DNA of 47,951 nt from CAYXWM01 sp964468805 (lineage in GTDB: Bacteria; Bacillota; Clostridia; Lachnospirales; WRBF01), in NCBI GenBank assembly GCA_964468805.1, contig CAYXWM010000013.1, forward strand, positions 1-47,951. The letters run 5' to 3'. This document shows, piece after piece, positions 24,188-33,378 of the stretch; position 1 is the stretch's first letter, and each line of letters starts with the position of its first letter. A model generated the notes under the pieces. That model worked only from the letters and a program-made list of their open reading frames with translations, was not told where the DNA came from and did not search any database. The translations under genes were made by a program, and so were the position numbers.

Positions 24188-27100
24188 GTGAGTAAAGAAA
24201 CAGTATGGAAAGTACTTGGAATAGATGAAACAAAAGATAAAGAAAAAATAAAACAGGCATACAGAGAAAAGCTTGTTTTAGTTAACCCGGAGGATGACCC
24301 GGAAGGATTTATGAAATTAAGACAAGCCTTTGAAGAGGCTACTCGTCTTGCCGATGAAGTAAGCAAGCCGGAAGAAAAAACACCGTCACAAAAATGGATA
24401 GACGAGGTTGAGGCTGTATATAAATCCTTAAAAAAACGTTTGGATATAAACTGTTGGAGAGAATTACTGGATAGGGAAATTTGCCTTGATTTAGAGACAG
24501 AGTCTTCAATAAAAGCCGCTTTAACCGTATTTTTAATGAGCAATTATAAATTACCGTCGAACATTTGGTTTTTGCTGGAGGAACGTTTTGATTTCCAAAA
24601 CAGCCAAGAAGAACTATACGAACATTTTCCTTCAAATTTTGTAGACTTTCTTTTATACAAGGTTAAATCCGGAGAAGAATTCCTCAGATACGATTATTTC
24701 CGGGGTGATGAATTTGCCGATTATGACGAATTTATCGACAGTTACTATAATTTGAAAAGAAGGGTCGATACCGGCGACCTTGAAGGAATCCAAGAGGATT
24801 TTGATGCTCTGGAAAAATTAGAAATATTTCATCCCTTTGTTTACGTTGAAAAGCTTAGGCTTTGTCTAAAGGATAAAAAAATTGCCGAAGCCGGGGAAAT
24901 CATAAACCATATTCAAGACAAATCCTATGACGACAGTTATATTCTTTACTATTTGGCAGAGTATAAGTGGGAAACCGGAGAATTCGAAACCGCTTTTGAC
25001 CTTTACACCAAAGTCAGGGAAATATCCCCAAATTTTTATGCCGCAAAAACCGGAATTGCCAAATATTATTTTCATACAGGGGATTATGAAAAGGCTAAGG
25101 AATTGTTATTGGAGGTAATGGATACCAACAGCAATGACGAAAATGCCCGAACCCTTTTGCTAAACACTAACGAAAAAATCATCGATAACTTTAAAGAGAA
25201 GTTAAAATCCGAGCCGGAAAACCAAAGTCTTTCCATTGATATGGGCTGGTGTTTGATACAAAATGAAAGATACGATGAATGTTTGGAAATATTTAATAAT
25301 TTCAAGCCCGATGCCGAGAATTTGTTTGATTACAACAATTTAATGGGCAGAACTTATTTTTACATAAAAAAATATGACCTTGCTCTGCCTTATTTGATAA
25401 AATGGGCAGATGGCATAACAAAATTGACAGAAAAAGACAAGGATTGGGAGAAGAAAAAGAAACGCTTTCCGGTTGCTCAATATCTGCTGGGAGTCTCCTA
25501 TTGCGAACTTGCGGTTGAAAATAAAAACATGGAAATGTACGAGAAATCTCTTGAGCATTTTACCAAAGCCGTAGATACGGAAAAAGACCTGCAAGAAAAA
25601 CTGCTGTATCTGGAACGCCAGTCTTTTGTCTGCTTAAAACTGAAGAAATATGAAGCTTGCGTGGATACTTGTAATATGATTATATCCATGGAAAAGAATT
25701 ACTACCCCGCCTATTTACACAGGCAGGAGGCGTATTTTAATTTGAAATACGGAGCCAATGTAATCGAGGATTTTTACAATTGTATCAATATTTATCCTCA
25801 TTTCGTAAAGCCTTTTATTTTGGCTGCAAAAGTCTATTACATCTTCGGAGAAAATGAAAAATCCATGGAGATTGTGGAAAAAGCAAAAGAACACAATCTT
25901 TCCGGCAATGAGTTGGAATTTTGCTACATTAAGCTTCTTTGGCGTAAGGCAAGAACCAAGGCGGAAACAGTTGAGATATTGGAAAAGCTTAAAAAACTTG
26001 AAGAAAGCCTGAACAGCCCGGATAATGATATGGAGGATAAATCCGAATTTTATTATGAACTGGCTAACGCTCATTACTACTTGAAGGAATTTAAAGAGGC
26101 TTTGGAAAGCATAAATAAAGCTGTTGCTCTGGGTGATTCCAACAGAGACGATTACCTAACCTTCAAAGCAAAAATTCATATAGAATTGGACGAAGGCAGT
26201 AAGGCTCTAAAGATTTACGAAAAACAGCTAAAGAAAAATCCCGAAAACACCTATGTTAAGGCTGAAATGGCTGATTATTTCAGGGGTATAGGGAAAGTGG
26301 AACAAGCCTTGGAATTGTGCTTATCCATAATAGCGGTTACGCCCAATTACGACTATGTTAACGAAATTATAGTGGGAATCTATAAAAGAGCCCTTTCTAT
26401 GTTTGACAACACTCTACTTTCCAAACCGGATGAAAAATATTATAAAGAAGCTTTAGACGCCGCAACAAGGCTTGTTGAAAATTCTCCCACTCGTTATTCT
26501 CATATTGAACGCGGTCTGCTTTACGAGGACGGCAAGCAATACGATTTGGCATTGGAGGATTATCTTGCAGCAAAGGAACTTGAACCGGAATCGCCTTATC
26601 CGCATAACTGCATAGGAGATATTTACAAAAAGAAAGGTCAATACCGCAAGGCCATAGAAGCCTTTCAACAGGCATTGGCTTACAAAACTTCTGATTGCGG
26701 ATTATGGACCACAAGAGCCTTAGCCGAATGCCACGAATGCCTTGGAGAATACGAAGAAGCCTTAAAGTATCACGGTATCGCTGCCGAATCCGAGGAATTT
26801 TCCATAAGCGATAAAGACAATTACGGTAGGATTTTGACAAAGCTGAGACGTTATGAAGAATCCACCGGATATTATCTTAAAATGCTTGAAGATGCGGACA
26901 AAAAGTATAAGCCCGATATATATTATTCCATCGCCCATAATTATATTTACGACGGTAAGCCGGAATCGGCTTTGGAGTATCTTCAAAAAATACTGCGTAT
27001 AAACAAACGCCATTATTTGGCTCATATTTGCATGGGCGACTTGTACTATTATGTATTAAAGGACTATAAAAAAGCCTTGGCTGTTTATAAACGTCTTTTG

Positions 27101-27571
27101 CCAAAACTTACGGACGGATATAAATTCAACTACGCCAACACCTTGTCATTTAAACAATATATCTGTCTGTCAACAGGTGCAATTCGTTGTTACCAAAGGA
27201 TGGGCAAGGAAGCCAAGGTCAAGGCTGTGTTTAAGCATGTACTTACCAATATAGGTTCTTTGGATGAATTTATAGATTCCAAACCGGAAATTTCCATGCT
27301 TCATGCCTTTGAAGTATTTAACCTGTATTACTATATGGGCGATTATGAAAATGCTCAAATATATTTGGACAAAATGGAAAGCAAAAGCAAATGTTCGGAT
27401 TGTTACGAAACGCAATGTTACGAGTTTTCCTATGCAAAAGCATTAATGCTTCAAGCCATGGGTAAAATCGACGAAGCTATAGAATATCATGAAAAAACTT
27501 TGGAAACTGCAGTGAATTATTTCGACTGCTTTTACACCTTACAGGAATTGAAAGAAGGGAAAAATCAATGA
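24188..27571 (+). CDS. Giant J-like/TPR co-chaperone
   Basis: The 1127-residue protein starts at GTG 24188 after AGGAGG. Residues 4-55 form a J-like domain (WKVLGIDETKDKEKIKQAYREK, then FMKLRQAFEEA), but the HPD tripeptide that activates Hsp70 is replaced by N33-P34-E35 within VNPEDDPEG. From about residue 190 to the end it consists of more than a dozen TPR-like helix pairs (for example YDLALEDYLAAKELEPESPYP and QYRKAIEAFQQALAY), which usually bind proteins. Its TGA overlaps the ATG of the Hsp70 gene by four bases, so the pair is co-translated. It probably selects clients for, or holds, its own dedicated Hsp70. Confidence 0.85.
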   Translation: MSKETVWKVLGIDETKDKEKIKQAYREKLVLVNPEDDPEGFMKLRQAFEEATRLADEVSKPEEKTPSQKWIDEVEAVYKSLKKRLDINCWRELLDREICLDLETESSIKAALTVFLMSNYKLPSNIWFLLEERFDFQNSQEELYEHFPSNFVDFLLYKVKSGEEFLRYDYFRGDEFADYDEFIDSYYNLKRRVDTGDLEGIQEDFDALEKLEIFHPFVYVEKLRLCLKDKKIAEAGEIINHIQDKSYDDSYILYYLAEYKWETGEFETAFDLYTKVREISPNFYAAKTGIAKYYFHTGDYEKAKELLLEVMDTNSNDENARTLLLNTNEKIIDNFKEKLKSEPENQSLSIDMGWCLIQNERYDECLEIFNNFKPDAENLFDYNNLMGRTYFYIKKYDLALPYLIKWADGITKLTEKDKDWEKKKKRFPVAQYLLGVSYCELAVENKNMEMYEKSLEHFTKAVDTEKDLQEKLLYLERQSFVCLKLKKYEACVDTCNMIISMEKNYYPAYLHRQEAYFNLKYGANVIEDFYNCINIYPHFVKPFILAAKVYYIFGENEKSMEIVEKAKEHNLSGNELEFCYIKLLWRKARTKAETVEILEKLKKLEESLNSPDNDMEDKSEFYYELANAHYYLKEFKEALESINKAVALGDSNRDDYLTFKAKIHIELDEGSKALKIYEKQLKKNPENTYVKAEMADYFRGIGKVEQALELCLSIIAVTPNYDYVNEIIVGIYKRALSMFDNTLLSKPDEKYYKEALDAATRLVENSPTRYSHIERGLLYEDGKQYDLALEDYLAAKELEPESPYPHNCIGDIYKKKGQYRKAIEAFQQALAYKTSDCGLWTTRALAECHECLGEYEEALKYHGIAAESEEFSISDKDNYGRILTKLRRYEESTGYYLKMLEDADKKYKPDIYYSIAHNYIYDGKPESALEYLQKILRINKRHYLAHICMGDLYYYVLKDYKKALAVYKRLLPKLTDGYKFNYANTLSFKQYICLSTGAIRCYQRMGKEAKVKAVFKHVLTNIGSLDEFIDSKPEISMLHAFEVFNLYYYMGDYENAQIYLDKMESKSKCSDCYETQCYEFSYAKALMLQAMGKIDEAIEYHEKTLETAVNYFDCFYTLQELKEGKNQ

Positions 27572-29271
27572 TTATAGGTATAGACTTGGGTACCACCAAC
27601 AGCTTGGTAGGTTATTTTGACGACAAAGAAGGTATTCCAAAGATTATTCCAAACAGACTGGGAAAAAACCTTACTCCCTCTGTGGTCAGCATGGACGAAG
27701 AAGAAAGAATTTACGTGGGTGAAACCGCAAAAGAAAGACTGCTCCTTTTTCCGGAACAGTCTGCTTCAGTATTCAAGCGTACCATGGGCAGCGACCAAAA
27801 ATACAAACTGGGTGCCAAAGAATTTACCGCTGAAGAATTATCCTCCTTTGTTTTGAGAAGCCTAAAAGAAGATGCAGAAGTTTTTTTGGGTGAGCCGGTA
27901 CAAGAGGCGATAATCAGCGTTCCCGCTTATTTTGACGATGCCAGAAGAAAGGCTACAAAAAGAGCCGGGGAGCTTGCCGGGCTTAAAGTAGAAAGAATAA
28001 TAAGCGAGCCAACAGCCGCAGCCATAGCCTATGGTCTTTATCACGAGGATCAAAATTCCAAGTTTTTGGTCTTTGACTTAGGCGGAGGTACATTTGACGT
28101 TTCCGTCCTTGAACTTTTTCACAATATCCTTGAAGTAAGAGCCGTAGCCGGGGATAATTACCTTGGCGGTGAGGATTTTACGGAAATATTGGAGAAGATT
28201 TTCTATAAAAAAACCGGTATTGATAAAGATACCCTTGATATTAAAACCCTTCACCATATTCGTGAACAGGCGGAAAAATGCAAATGCTCATTTTACGACG
28301 GACCAAGAGGCAAAATATCCTGCAACATTAATGGTGAATTAGCAGAATGTACTGTGGATATAAAAGAATACGAAGAAGCAAGCAAGCCCTTGTTCGAAAA
28401 AATCAGGCTTCCCATAAAAAGAAGTATTTCCGATGCCAATATTTCTCTTTCGGAAATAAACAAAGTTGTACTCATAGGCGGGGCAACAAAGCTTCCTTTG
28501 GTTAGGGATTTTGTAAGCAAGCTGTTTAAACGCTTTCCGGCTTTTAACATTAACCCGGACGAAGCTGTTTGCTTGGGTGCAGCAATTCAGGGTGCAATGA
28601 AGGAAAGAAATCAAGCAATCAAAGAGGTTATTTTAACCGATGTTTGCCCCTATACCTTAGGTACGGAAGTTGTGGAGACGAGAAACGGAAGTCGCATGGA
28701 AAGCGGTCATTTTTATCCTATAATCGAGCGAAATACCGTTATTCCCGCAAGCCGCACCGAACGACTTTATACGGTTTACGACAATCAAAGCAAAATCCGT
28801 GTGAATATCCTCCAAGGAGAAAGCCGTTTCGCCAAAAATAATATTTCCTTGGGAGAATTAACCGTGGACGTTCCCTTGGGCAAAGGCGGCGAACAGGCTG
28901 TAGATGTAACCTATACTTACGATATTAACTCCATTTTGGAGGTAACCGTAAAGGTAGTTTCAACTGATAAAGTTGTGAAACATATTATCAAGGGTCGTAA
29001 CGTGGATATGACTGATGAAGAAATACAAGAACGTATAGAAGAACTTTCTTATCTGAAAATCCATCCCAGAGACCAAGAGGAGAATAAACTTCTACTCCTA
29101 AAAGGTGAGAGACTCTATGAGGAAAGCATCGGCATAATGCGAAACACCATAGAAAGAGAACTGGAGAAATTCGAAGACGCTCTTGCGTCCCGAGATAAAG
29201 CCCGAATTTCAGCGGCAAGAACAGTATTTAAGACCTTTTTGGACGAAATACAAGAAATTATGAATGACTGA
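27568..29271 (+). CDS. Short Hsp70-family chaperone (HscC-like)
   Basis: The 567-residue protein has the full Hsp70 ATPase: phosphate 1 loop IGIDLGTTNS (3-12), ISVPAYFDDARRKATKRAGELAG, EPTAAAIAYG, FDLGGGTFDVSVL and VLIGGATKLP. The substrate domain contains DVCPYTLGTEV, NTVIPASRTERLYTVYDNQ and QGESRFAKNN. It is about 40-50 residues shorter than DnaK, with a reduced lid, as in HscC-type chaperones. There is no GrpE or classical DnaJ gene nearby. The ATGA overlap with the J-TPR gene marks the two as a functional pair with a specialised job rather than as the housekeeping dnaK locus. Confidence 0.9.
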   Translation: MIIGIDLGTTNSLVGYFDDKEGIPKIIPNRLGKNLTPSVVSMDEEERIYVGETAKERLLLFPEQSASVFKRTMGSDQKYKLGAKEFTAEELSSFVLRSLKEDAEVFLGEPVQEAIISVPAYFDDARRKATKRAGELAGLKVERIISEPTAAAIAYGLYHEDQNSKFLVFDLGGGTFDVSVLELFHNILEVRAVAGDNYLGGEDFTEILEKIFYKKTGIDKDTLDIKTLHHIREQAEKCKCSFYDGPRGKISCNINGELAECTVDIKEYEEASKPLFEKIRLPIKRSISDANISLSEINKVVLIGGATKLPLVRDFVSKLFKRFPAFNINPDEAVCLGAAIQGAMKERNQAIKEVILTDVCPYTLGTEVVETRNGSRMESGHFYPIIERNTVIPASRTERLYTVYDNQSKIRVNILQGESRFAKNNISLGELTVDVPLGKGGEQAVDVTYTYDINSILEVTVKVVSTDKVVKHIIKGRNVDMTDEEIQERIEELSYLKIHPRDQEENKLLLLKGERLYEESIGIMRNTIERELEKFEDALASRDKARISAARTVFKTFLDEIQEIMND

Positions 29272-29471
29272 AACAGCGATTTAACTTATTAATACTAAAA
29301 TAAGTTTGCCAAAAAAGTTATGCTTACTTAGGGATTGCATCGGAATGCAAGATTCTTGACCGGTTTAATTTTCATAAACTCCGCTTTTAAACGCACTTAT
29401 CCGGTATGTAATTAATATCTCGTTAATTTAATCCGACCCAAAGCCGCTATCCGGCTTGAAAGGAAACCCTT

Positions 29472-30041
29472 ATGAACGAAAAAATCAGATGTTCTTGGGC
29501 AGGAAATATACCCATTTATATTGACTATCACGACAATGAATGGGGTCGTCCCGTGCATGATGACAGCAAGCTGTTTGAAATGCTTATTTTAGAATGTATG
29601 CAAGCAGGGCTTTCTTGGATAACCGTCCTTAAAAAAAGAGAAGCATTCAGAGAAGCCTTTGATGGGTTTGACCCCAATAAGGTAGCCCTTTACGACGATG
29701 CAAAAATAGAGGAGCTTATGGCAAACGAGAAAATTATAAGACATCGTCTGAAAATTATTGCGGCTATCAACAACGCCAAGGTTTTCTTGGAAGTTGTAAA
29801 AAAGTACGGAAGTTTTGACAAAATGATATGGGGATACGTGGATTATACACCTATCACAGGCCATTGGGAAAAGATTGAAGATGTGCCGGCAACCACTCCG
29901 CTTTCCGATAAGATAAGCAAGGACTTAAAAAAGATGGGGTTTAAATTTGTCGGCTCCACTACAATTTATTCTTTTATGCAGGCTATAGGCATGGTAAATG
30001 ACCATTTAACAGAGTGTTTTGTTTATAGTGAGTTATATTGA
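29472..30041 (+). CDS. tag: DNA-3-methyladenine glycosylase I
   Basis: The 189-residue enzyme has all the Tag landmarks: RCSWAG (residues 5-10, first zinc Cys), DYHDNEWGRPVHDD, a LECMQAGLSWITVLKKREAFREAF helix pair, the active-site region with FVGSTTIYSFMQAIGMVNDH and the zinc His and Cys near the end (DHLTECF). It removes 3-methyladenine from DNA. ATG 29472 has GAAAGGA. The last codons run into a palindromic repeat that begins at 30034 and supplies the stop TGA, so the C-terminus YSELY may be partly derived from the repeat. Confidence 0.95.
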   Translation: MNEKIRCSWAGNIPIYIDYHDNEWGRPVHDDSKLFEMLILECMQAGLSWITVLKKREAFREAFDGFDPNKVALYDDAKIEELMANEKIIRHRLKIIAAINNAKVFLEVVKKYGSFDKMIWGYVDYTPITGHWEKIEDVPATTPLSDKISKDLKKMGFKFVGSTTIYSFMQAIGMVNDHLTECFVYSELY

Positions 30042-30137
30042 TTCCATTTTAAACAGAGTACAAAAATAATTGATTTTTTCCAACGGTTCAAGAAAAAACG
30101 ATAATTTTTGTCCTTCATCTTATTTGGAGTTAGTATA
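30034..30137 (+). repeat. Palindromic MITE-like repeat, copy 2
   Basis: A 104-base copy from TATATTGATTCC to GTTAGTATA with the core stem ACAAAAATAATTGATTTTTT / AACGATAATTTTTGT and the loop CCAACGGTTCAAG. Its left end overlaps the stop codon of tag. Confidence 0.85.
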
Positions 30138-30156
30138 TTATCAAGTTTATAACAGT

Positions 30157-30195
30157 AAAAAGGTTGTTTGCTTAATAAAGGCAGACAACTTTTTT
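30157..30195 (+). terminator. Terminator after tag and the repeat
   Basis: AAAAAGGTTGTTTGC and GCAGACAACTTTTTT form a stem with a 9-base loop and a T run. In the 345-base gap after tag (30042-30386) the rest, 30200-30290, contains AT-rich sequence without a gene. Confidence 0.7.
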
Positions 30196-30294
30196 GATGT
30201 TTAAATTCGGAATGGGATTAATTTTAATCCTGTTTTTAAACCGGGGCAGCATCAGAATTTAAATTGATTTTATCGGAATAATTACCTATTCTGC

Positions 30295-30323
30295 TTGTAA
30301 ATCCGGCTTTTAACCGGTATAAT
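30295..30323 (+). promoter_or_regulatory. Promoter of the aldo/keto reductase gene
   Basis: TTGTAA (30295-30300) and TATAAT (30318-30323) are separated by 17 bases. The spacer contains the dyad CCGG-cttttaa-CCGG, a possible regulator site. The ATG follows 63 bases later. Confidence 0.55.
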
Positions 30324-30386
30324 TAATACAAGAATTATAGTTGAAATGAAATATAGTACATAATTCACCTACAAGGAGGAAGTTCA

Positions 30387-31520
30387 ATGCAATACAGAAA
30401 AATGGGAAAATTAGACTGGAAACCTTCCGCTCTGGGTTTCGGCTGTATGAGATTTCCTACAAACGATACTGCGTCTACCAGTGCAAATATCAACGAGGAT
30501 AAGACTGTTTCTCTAATTCGCCATGCCATTGACAACGGGGTGAATTATGTAGATACGGCTTACCTGTATCATTTCGGAAAAAGTGAAGTTGTATTGGGAA
30601 AAGCCTTGAAAGACGGTTACAGAGATAAGGTTAAAATAGCGGATAAGGCTCCCATGGCTATAATTACTTCGGCGGAGCAATATGACAAGATACTGGACGA
30701 GCAACTTAAACGCCTTGACGTGGATTTTATAGATTTTTACCTGTTTCATGCGGTTAACGCTAAAACTTGGGAGATAATGAAAAACGAAGACCTCTTTGCC
30801 AGAGCCGAAGCAGCCCAAAAAGCCGGCAAAATCGGACATATTTGTTTTTCTTTCCACGATGAATATTCGGTTTTCGAAGATATGATCAACAGCTATGATA
30901 AATGGGCAGCCTGTCAAATTCAATATAATTTTATGGATGCGGATTATCAAGCCGGAATGAAAGGCTTGAAACTGGCTGCTTCCAAGGATATAGGCGTAGT
31001 TATTATGGAGCCTCTTCGCGGCGGAAAACTAGCCAATCCCATACCCCAAGCTGCTGAATTAATGAACAAAAAGGGCTACAAGGACACAATGGCAAATCTT
31101 GCCTTGCAATGGCTCTGGAATCAGCCGGAAGTATCCCTTGTTATCAGCGGTATGAACGAAATGAATCAAGTTACCCAAAATATAAATTCTGCCAATAATT
31201 CGGGAGTAGGTACTCTTACAGCCCATGAGCTTGAATTGGTTTCCGATATTAAGGCAATATATGACAGCCGTGAAAGTATTCCCTGTACGGGCTGCGGTTA
31301 CTGCTTACCATGCCCCGAATCAATCAACATTCCGGTTATGATGGAATTTTATAATGATGCCATAGTTTACGAACACAGCACAGAATCACAAAGACTGTAT
31401 AACCTTCAAAATCAACCGGCAAAATCCTGTATTCAATGCAGAGAATGTGAATCAAAATGTCCTCAATCAATAAAAATCAGTGAGTTAATGCCTGTAATTA
31501 ATGAAAAACTGGAAGATTGA
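30387..31520 (+). CDS. Aldo/keto reductase with C-terminal 4Fe-4S domain
   Basis: The 377-residue protein has the barrel motifs of the AKR family: YRKMGKLDWKPSALGFGCMRF, YVDTAYLYHFGKSE (catalytic D and Y retained), SFHDE, and GGKLANP before the NADPH loop. The tail carries CTGCGYCLPCPESINIP and SCIQCRECESKCPQSIKI, eight Cys for two 4Fe-4S clusters. The protein is similar in build to the reductase at 21780-22925 but keeps the catalytic Tyr. It has its own promoter and terminator and so is a single-gene unit. Substrate unknown. ATG 30387 follows AAGGAGG. Confidence 0.9.
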   Translation: MQYRKMGKLDWKPSALGFGCMRFPTNDTASTSANINEDKTVSLIRHAIDNGVNYVDTAYLYHFGKSEVVLGKALKDGYRDKVKIADKAPMAIITSAEQYDKILDEQLKRLDVDFIDFYLFHAVNAKTWEIMKNEDLFARAEAAQKAGKIGHICFSFHDEYSVFEDMINSYDKWAACQIQYNFMDADYQAGMKGLKLAASKDIGVVIMEPLRGGKLANPIPQAAELMNKKGYKDTMANLALQWLWNQPEVSLVISGMNEMNQVTQNINSANNSGVGTLTAHELELVSDIKAIYDSRESIPCTGCGYCLPCPESINIPVMMEFYNDAIVYEHSTESQRLYNLQNQPAKSCIQCRECESKCPQSIKISELMPVINEKLED

Positions 31521-31533
31521 TTTTCTATACAAA

Positions 31534-31570
31534 AAATAAGCAAGGGGTTTCTATACCTTGCTTATTTTTC
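31534..31570 (+). terminator. Terminator of the aldo/keto reductase gene
   Basis: AAATAAGCAAGG and CCTTGCTTATTT (12-bp perfect stem) with a T-rich tail, 14 bases after the stop codon. Confidence 0.85.
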
Positions 31571-31682
31571 TTGTACTGTATTATAATATAGTAGTTCTGC
31601 ATTATGAAAACAAAACCTTGAGGGAGAAAACCTTTTTTCAAAAAAGCCGAATATAAAATTGTGTATCTAATTTTAAAGTAGA

Positions 31683-31786
31683 TTTACTGTAATCCCATTT
31701 CAAACAGTGGACAAAAATAATTGATTTTATCCAACGGTTCAAGGAAAAACTATTATTTTTGTCCTTCATCTTTTGTTATTAGTATA
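31683..31786 (+). repeat. Palindromic MITE-like repeat, copy 3
   Basis: A copy of about 104 bases; the left end is diverged (TTTACTGTAATCCC) but the core GGACAAAAATAATTGATTTT, loop CCAACGGTTCAAGG and right end TTAGTATA are intact. It lies between two converging genes, nine bases from the 3' end of the acetyltransferase gene. Confidence 0.85.
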
Positions 31787-31794
31787 TTTAAAGT

Positions 31795-32298
31795 TCACTT
31801 TAATAAGGCATAAATACAGGAATCCCCTATTTTGCCGTTTTTGTAAACGCTGTTTTTCAGCACAGCTTCAAGTTCGAATCCTGCCTTTTCAAGTACTCTT
31901 CTTGAGCCCTTATTATGAGCAAATGGCTCTGCATAAATTCTGACTATATCAAATTTTTCGAAAGCTATGTTACAAATTTGGTTTATAGCTTCCGGTATTA
32001 TACCTTTACCCCAAAATTCTTCAGCAAGCCAATAACCCAACTCTGCACTCTTGGAATATACATCATCTTTTACAAAAATACCTATACTGCCTATGACTTT
32101 GCCGTCTGCAATAATAGCCCTGCAAATATTGTTTTCATCTCCCTTTTCCATACAATCCTTAATATAGATTTCGGCGTCGTCTCTTGTGTAGGGATGCGGA
32201 AAGACATTGCGTAAATTATCAGCAATTTTCTTATTGTTTGCATAAACATACAAGTCGTCCATGTATTTCAAATCCCATTGAGTTAATATAAAATTCAT
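31795..32298 (-). CDS. GNAT acetyltransferase, RimJ/RimL type
   Basis: The 167-residue protein has the GNAT fold: DLYVYANNKKIADNLRN at the N-terminus, FPHPYTRDDAEIYIKDC, GSIGIFV, then SAELGYWLAEEFWGKGIIPEAI (acetyl-CoA loop) and VRIYAEPFAHNKGSRRVLEKAGF, an arrangement typical of RimJ/RimL/SpeG-like N-acetyltransferases. It transfers acetyl from acetyl-CoA to an unidentified amine. Only 37 bases separate it from the upstream GNAT gene on the same strand, so they may be co-transcribed. Confidence 0.88.
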   Translation of the reverse strand: MNFILTQWDLKYMDDLYVYANNKKIADNLRNVFPHPYTRDDAEIYIKDCMEKGDENNICRAIIADGKVIGSIGIFVKDDVYSKSAELGYWLAEEFWGKGIIPEAINQICNIAFEKFDIVRIYAEPFAHNKGSRRVLEKAGFELEAVLKNSVYKNGKIGDSCIYALLK

Positions 32299-32335
32299 AG
32301 CAATCCATCACCCTTTAAGTGTATAAGTCCATATA

Positions 32336-32872
32336 TTATGAATCGGCCGGTTGGTCATATTTATAAACCCGTAAGTACAATGTATTTTTATAATACTCAA
32401 AAACTTGGTCGGAGATTTTATCCGGAAAGGTCATTATCATTAAGGGTATTTTATTTCTGCCTTCAGAAATAGGCGGTTGAATGTATGGATAGTCATTTAG
32501 TCGGAATCCGTTTCTCAGGTAAAAATCTATACGCCTTTTTGATATTTCATTATCCGGAGGCTCTGTCTCCAAGCATATTGGGCATTTAAGTTTTGATATA
32601 AGTTCCTGCAAAACCTCCGCACCCAAACCTACTCCTCGGCAGTTTTCGTCCACTGCAAAATGTTCAATAAAAGCAAAATCCTCAAAAATCCATACAGCAA
32701 AAAAGGCTTTTATATCTTGACTTTTTTCTTCTTTGGCAACGTAAATCCTGTAAAGAGGGTCGCTCAAAAGGGCTTTTTGTTCAAAGTAAGGTCGCCTTTC
32801 GCTTATGGGGAAGCTTTTTTTCAATATTTCATACACCCGATCAAAATCTTCTTGTAAAATATCTGTCAGCAT
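32336..32872 (-). CDS. GNAT family acetyltransferase
   Basis: The 178-residue protein shows FPISERRPYFEQKALLSDP, FFAVWIFEDFAFIEHFAVDENCRGVGLGAEVL (the CoA-binding R-G-x-G-x-G/A region) and IDFYLRNGFRLNDYPYIQPP. The family pattern is that of single-domain GNAT proteins seen in Firmicutes, often of unknown substrate. AAAGGAT precedes its ATG. It is not closely related to the neighbouring GNAT, so the pair is not a recent duplication. Confidence 0.85.
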   Translation of the reverse strand: MLTDILQEDFDRVYEILKKSFPISERRPYFEQKALLSDPLYRIYVAKEEKSQDIKAFFAVWIFEDFAFIEHFAVDENCRGVGLGAEVLQELISKLKCPICLETEPPDNEISKRRIDFYLRNGFRLNDYPYIQPPISEGRNKIPLMIMTFPDKISDQVFEYYKNTLYLRVYKYDQPADS

Positions 32873-32915
32873 ACAATTATCCTTTTTTACAGCATATATT
32901 TATTTCCGGTTAAGT

Positions 32916-33007
32916 AGTAACAAAAGCGTATATTCATAGTGGTACGCGACCGGTGTTTTTTATAAAAACGCAGAGCGAGCCGTCTATGAAGAATAGCTTT
33001 TGTTACT
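32916..33007. repeat. Palindromic element with AGTAACAAAAGC ends
   Basis: A 92-base element with perfect 12-base inverted ends (AGTAACAAAAGC / GCTTTTGTTACT) and an inner pair TTCATAG / CTATGAA, with a GC-richer centre. It has no reading frame and differs from the other palindromic family. It lies between the GNAT gene and the small membrane protein gene. Confidence 0.65.
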
Positions 33008-33033
33008 GTTCCTTATAAAATTAAGCATAGAAA

Positions 33034-33348
33034 TTAAAAGAGTCCTTTGTTATAGCTCTTTTGTGCTCGTATTATTTGTGAGAAACCCCATATAAAAAAT
33101 ATTATAATAAAAATCCAACCGAAGGAACCCCCGATTACTAAGTCTGTAAGGGCTGAAAGCAGTAAACCGCTACCTAGGGTAATTAGGGCTAATCCCATTT
33201 TTTCGGAATACGCCTTTTTATCCTTTTCGGAAACATTTTTATAGTGATAACTGTGTATTAAATTAATCTTATCTTTTTTCCAAATAAGCCATCCAAATAC
33301 GAATAATATCAAGCTGACTGCTGTTAATATAATAAAGTTTATAATCAT
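33034..33348 (-). CDS. Small membrane protein, DUF3784-like
   Basis: The 104-residue protein has three predicted membrane segments (about residues 2-22, 52-72, 74-90) and a central polar stretch LIHSYHYKNVSEKDKKAYSEKMG. The HSYH(Y)xNVxxxDxxxYxxxxG pattern is that of DUF3784 proteins of Firmicutes, whose function is unknown. The start ATG has a weak GGGGA site. Confidence 0.75.
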   Translation of the reverse strand: MIINFIILTAVSLILFVFGWLIWKKDKINLIHSYHYKNVSEKDKKAYSEKMGLALITLGSGLLLSALTDLVIGGSFGWIFIIIFFIWGFSQIIRAQKSYNKGLF

Positions 33349-33378
33349 AATCCCCGTTCCGGTAACATTTTAGCATAC

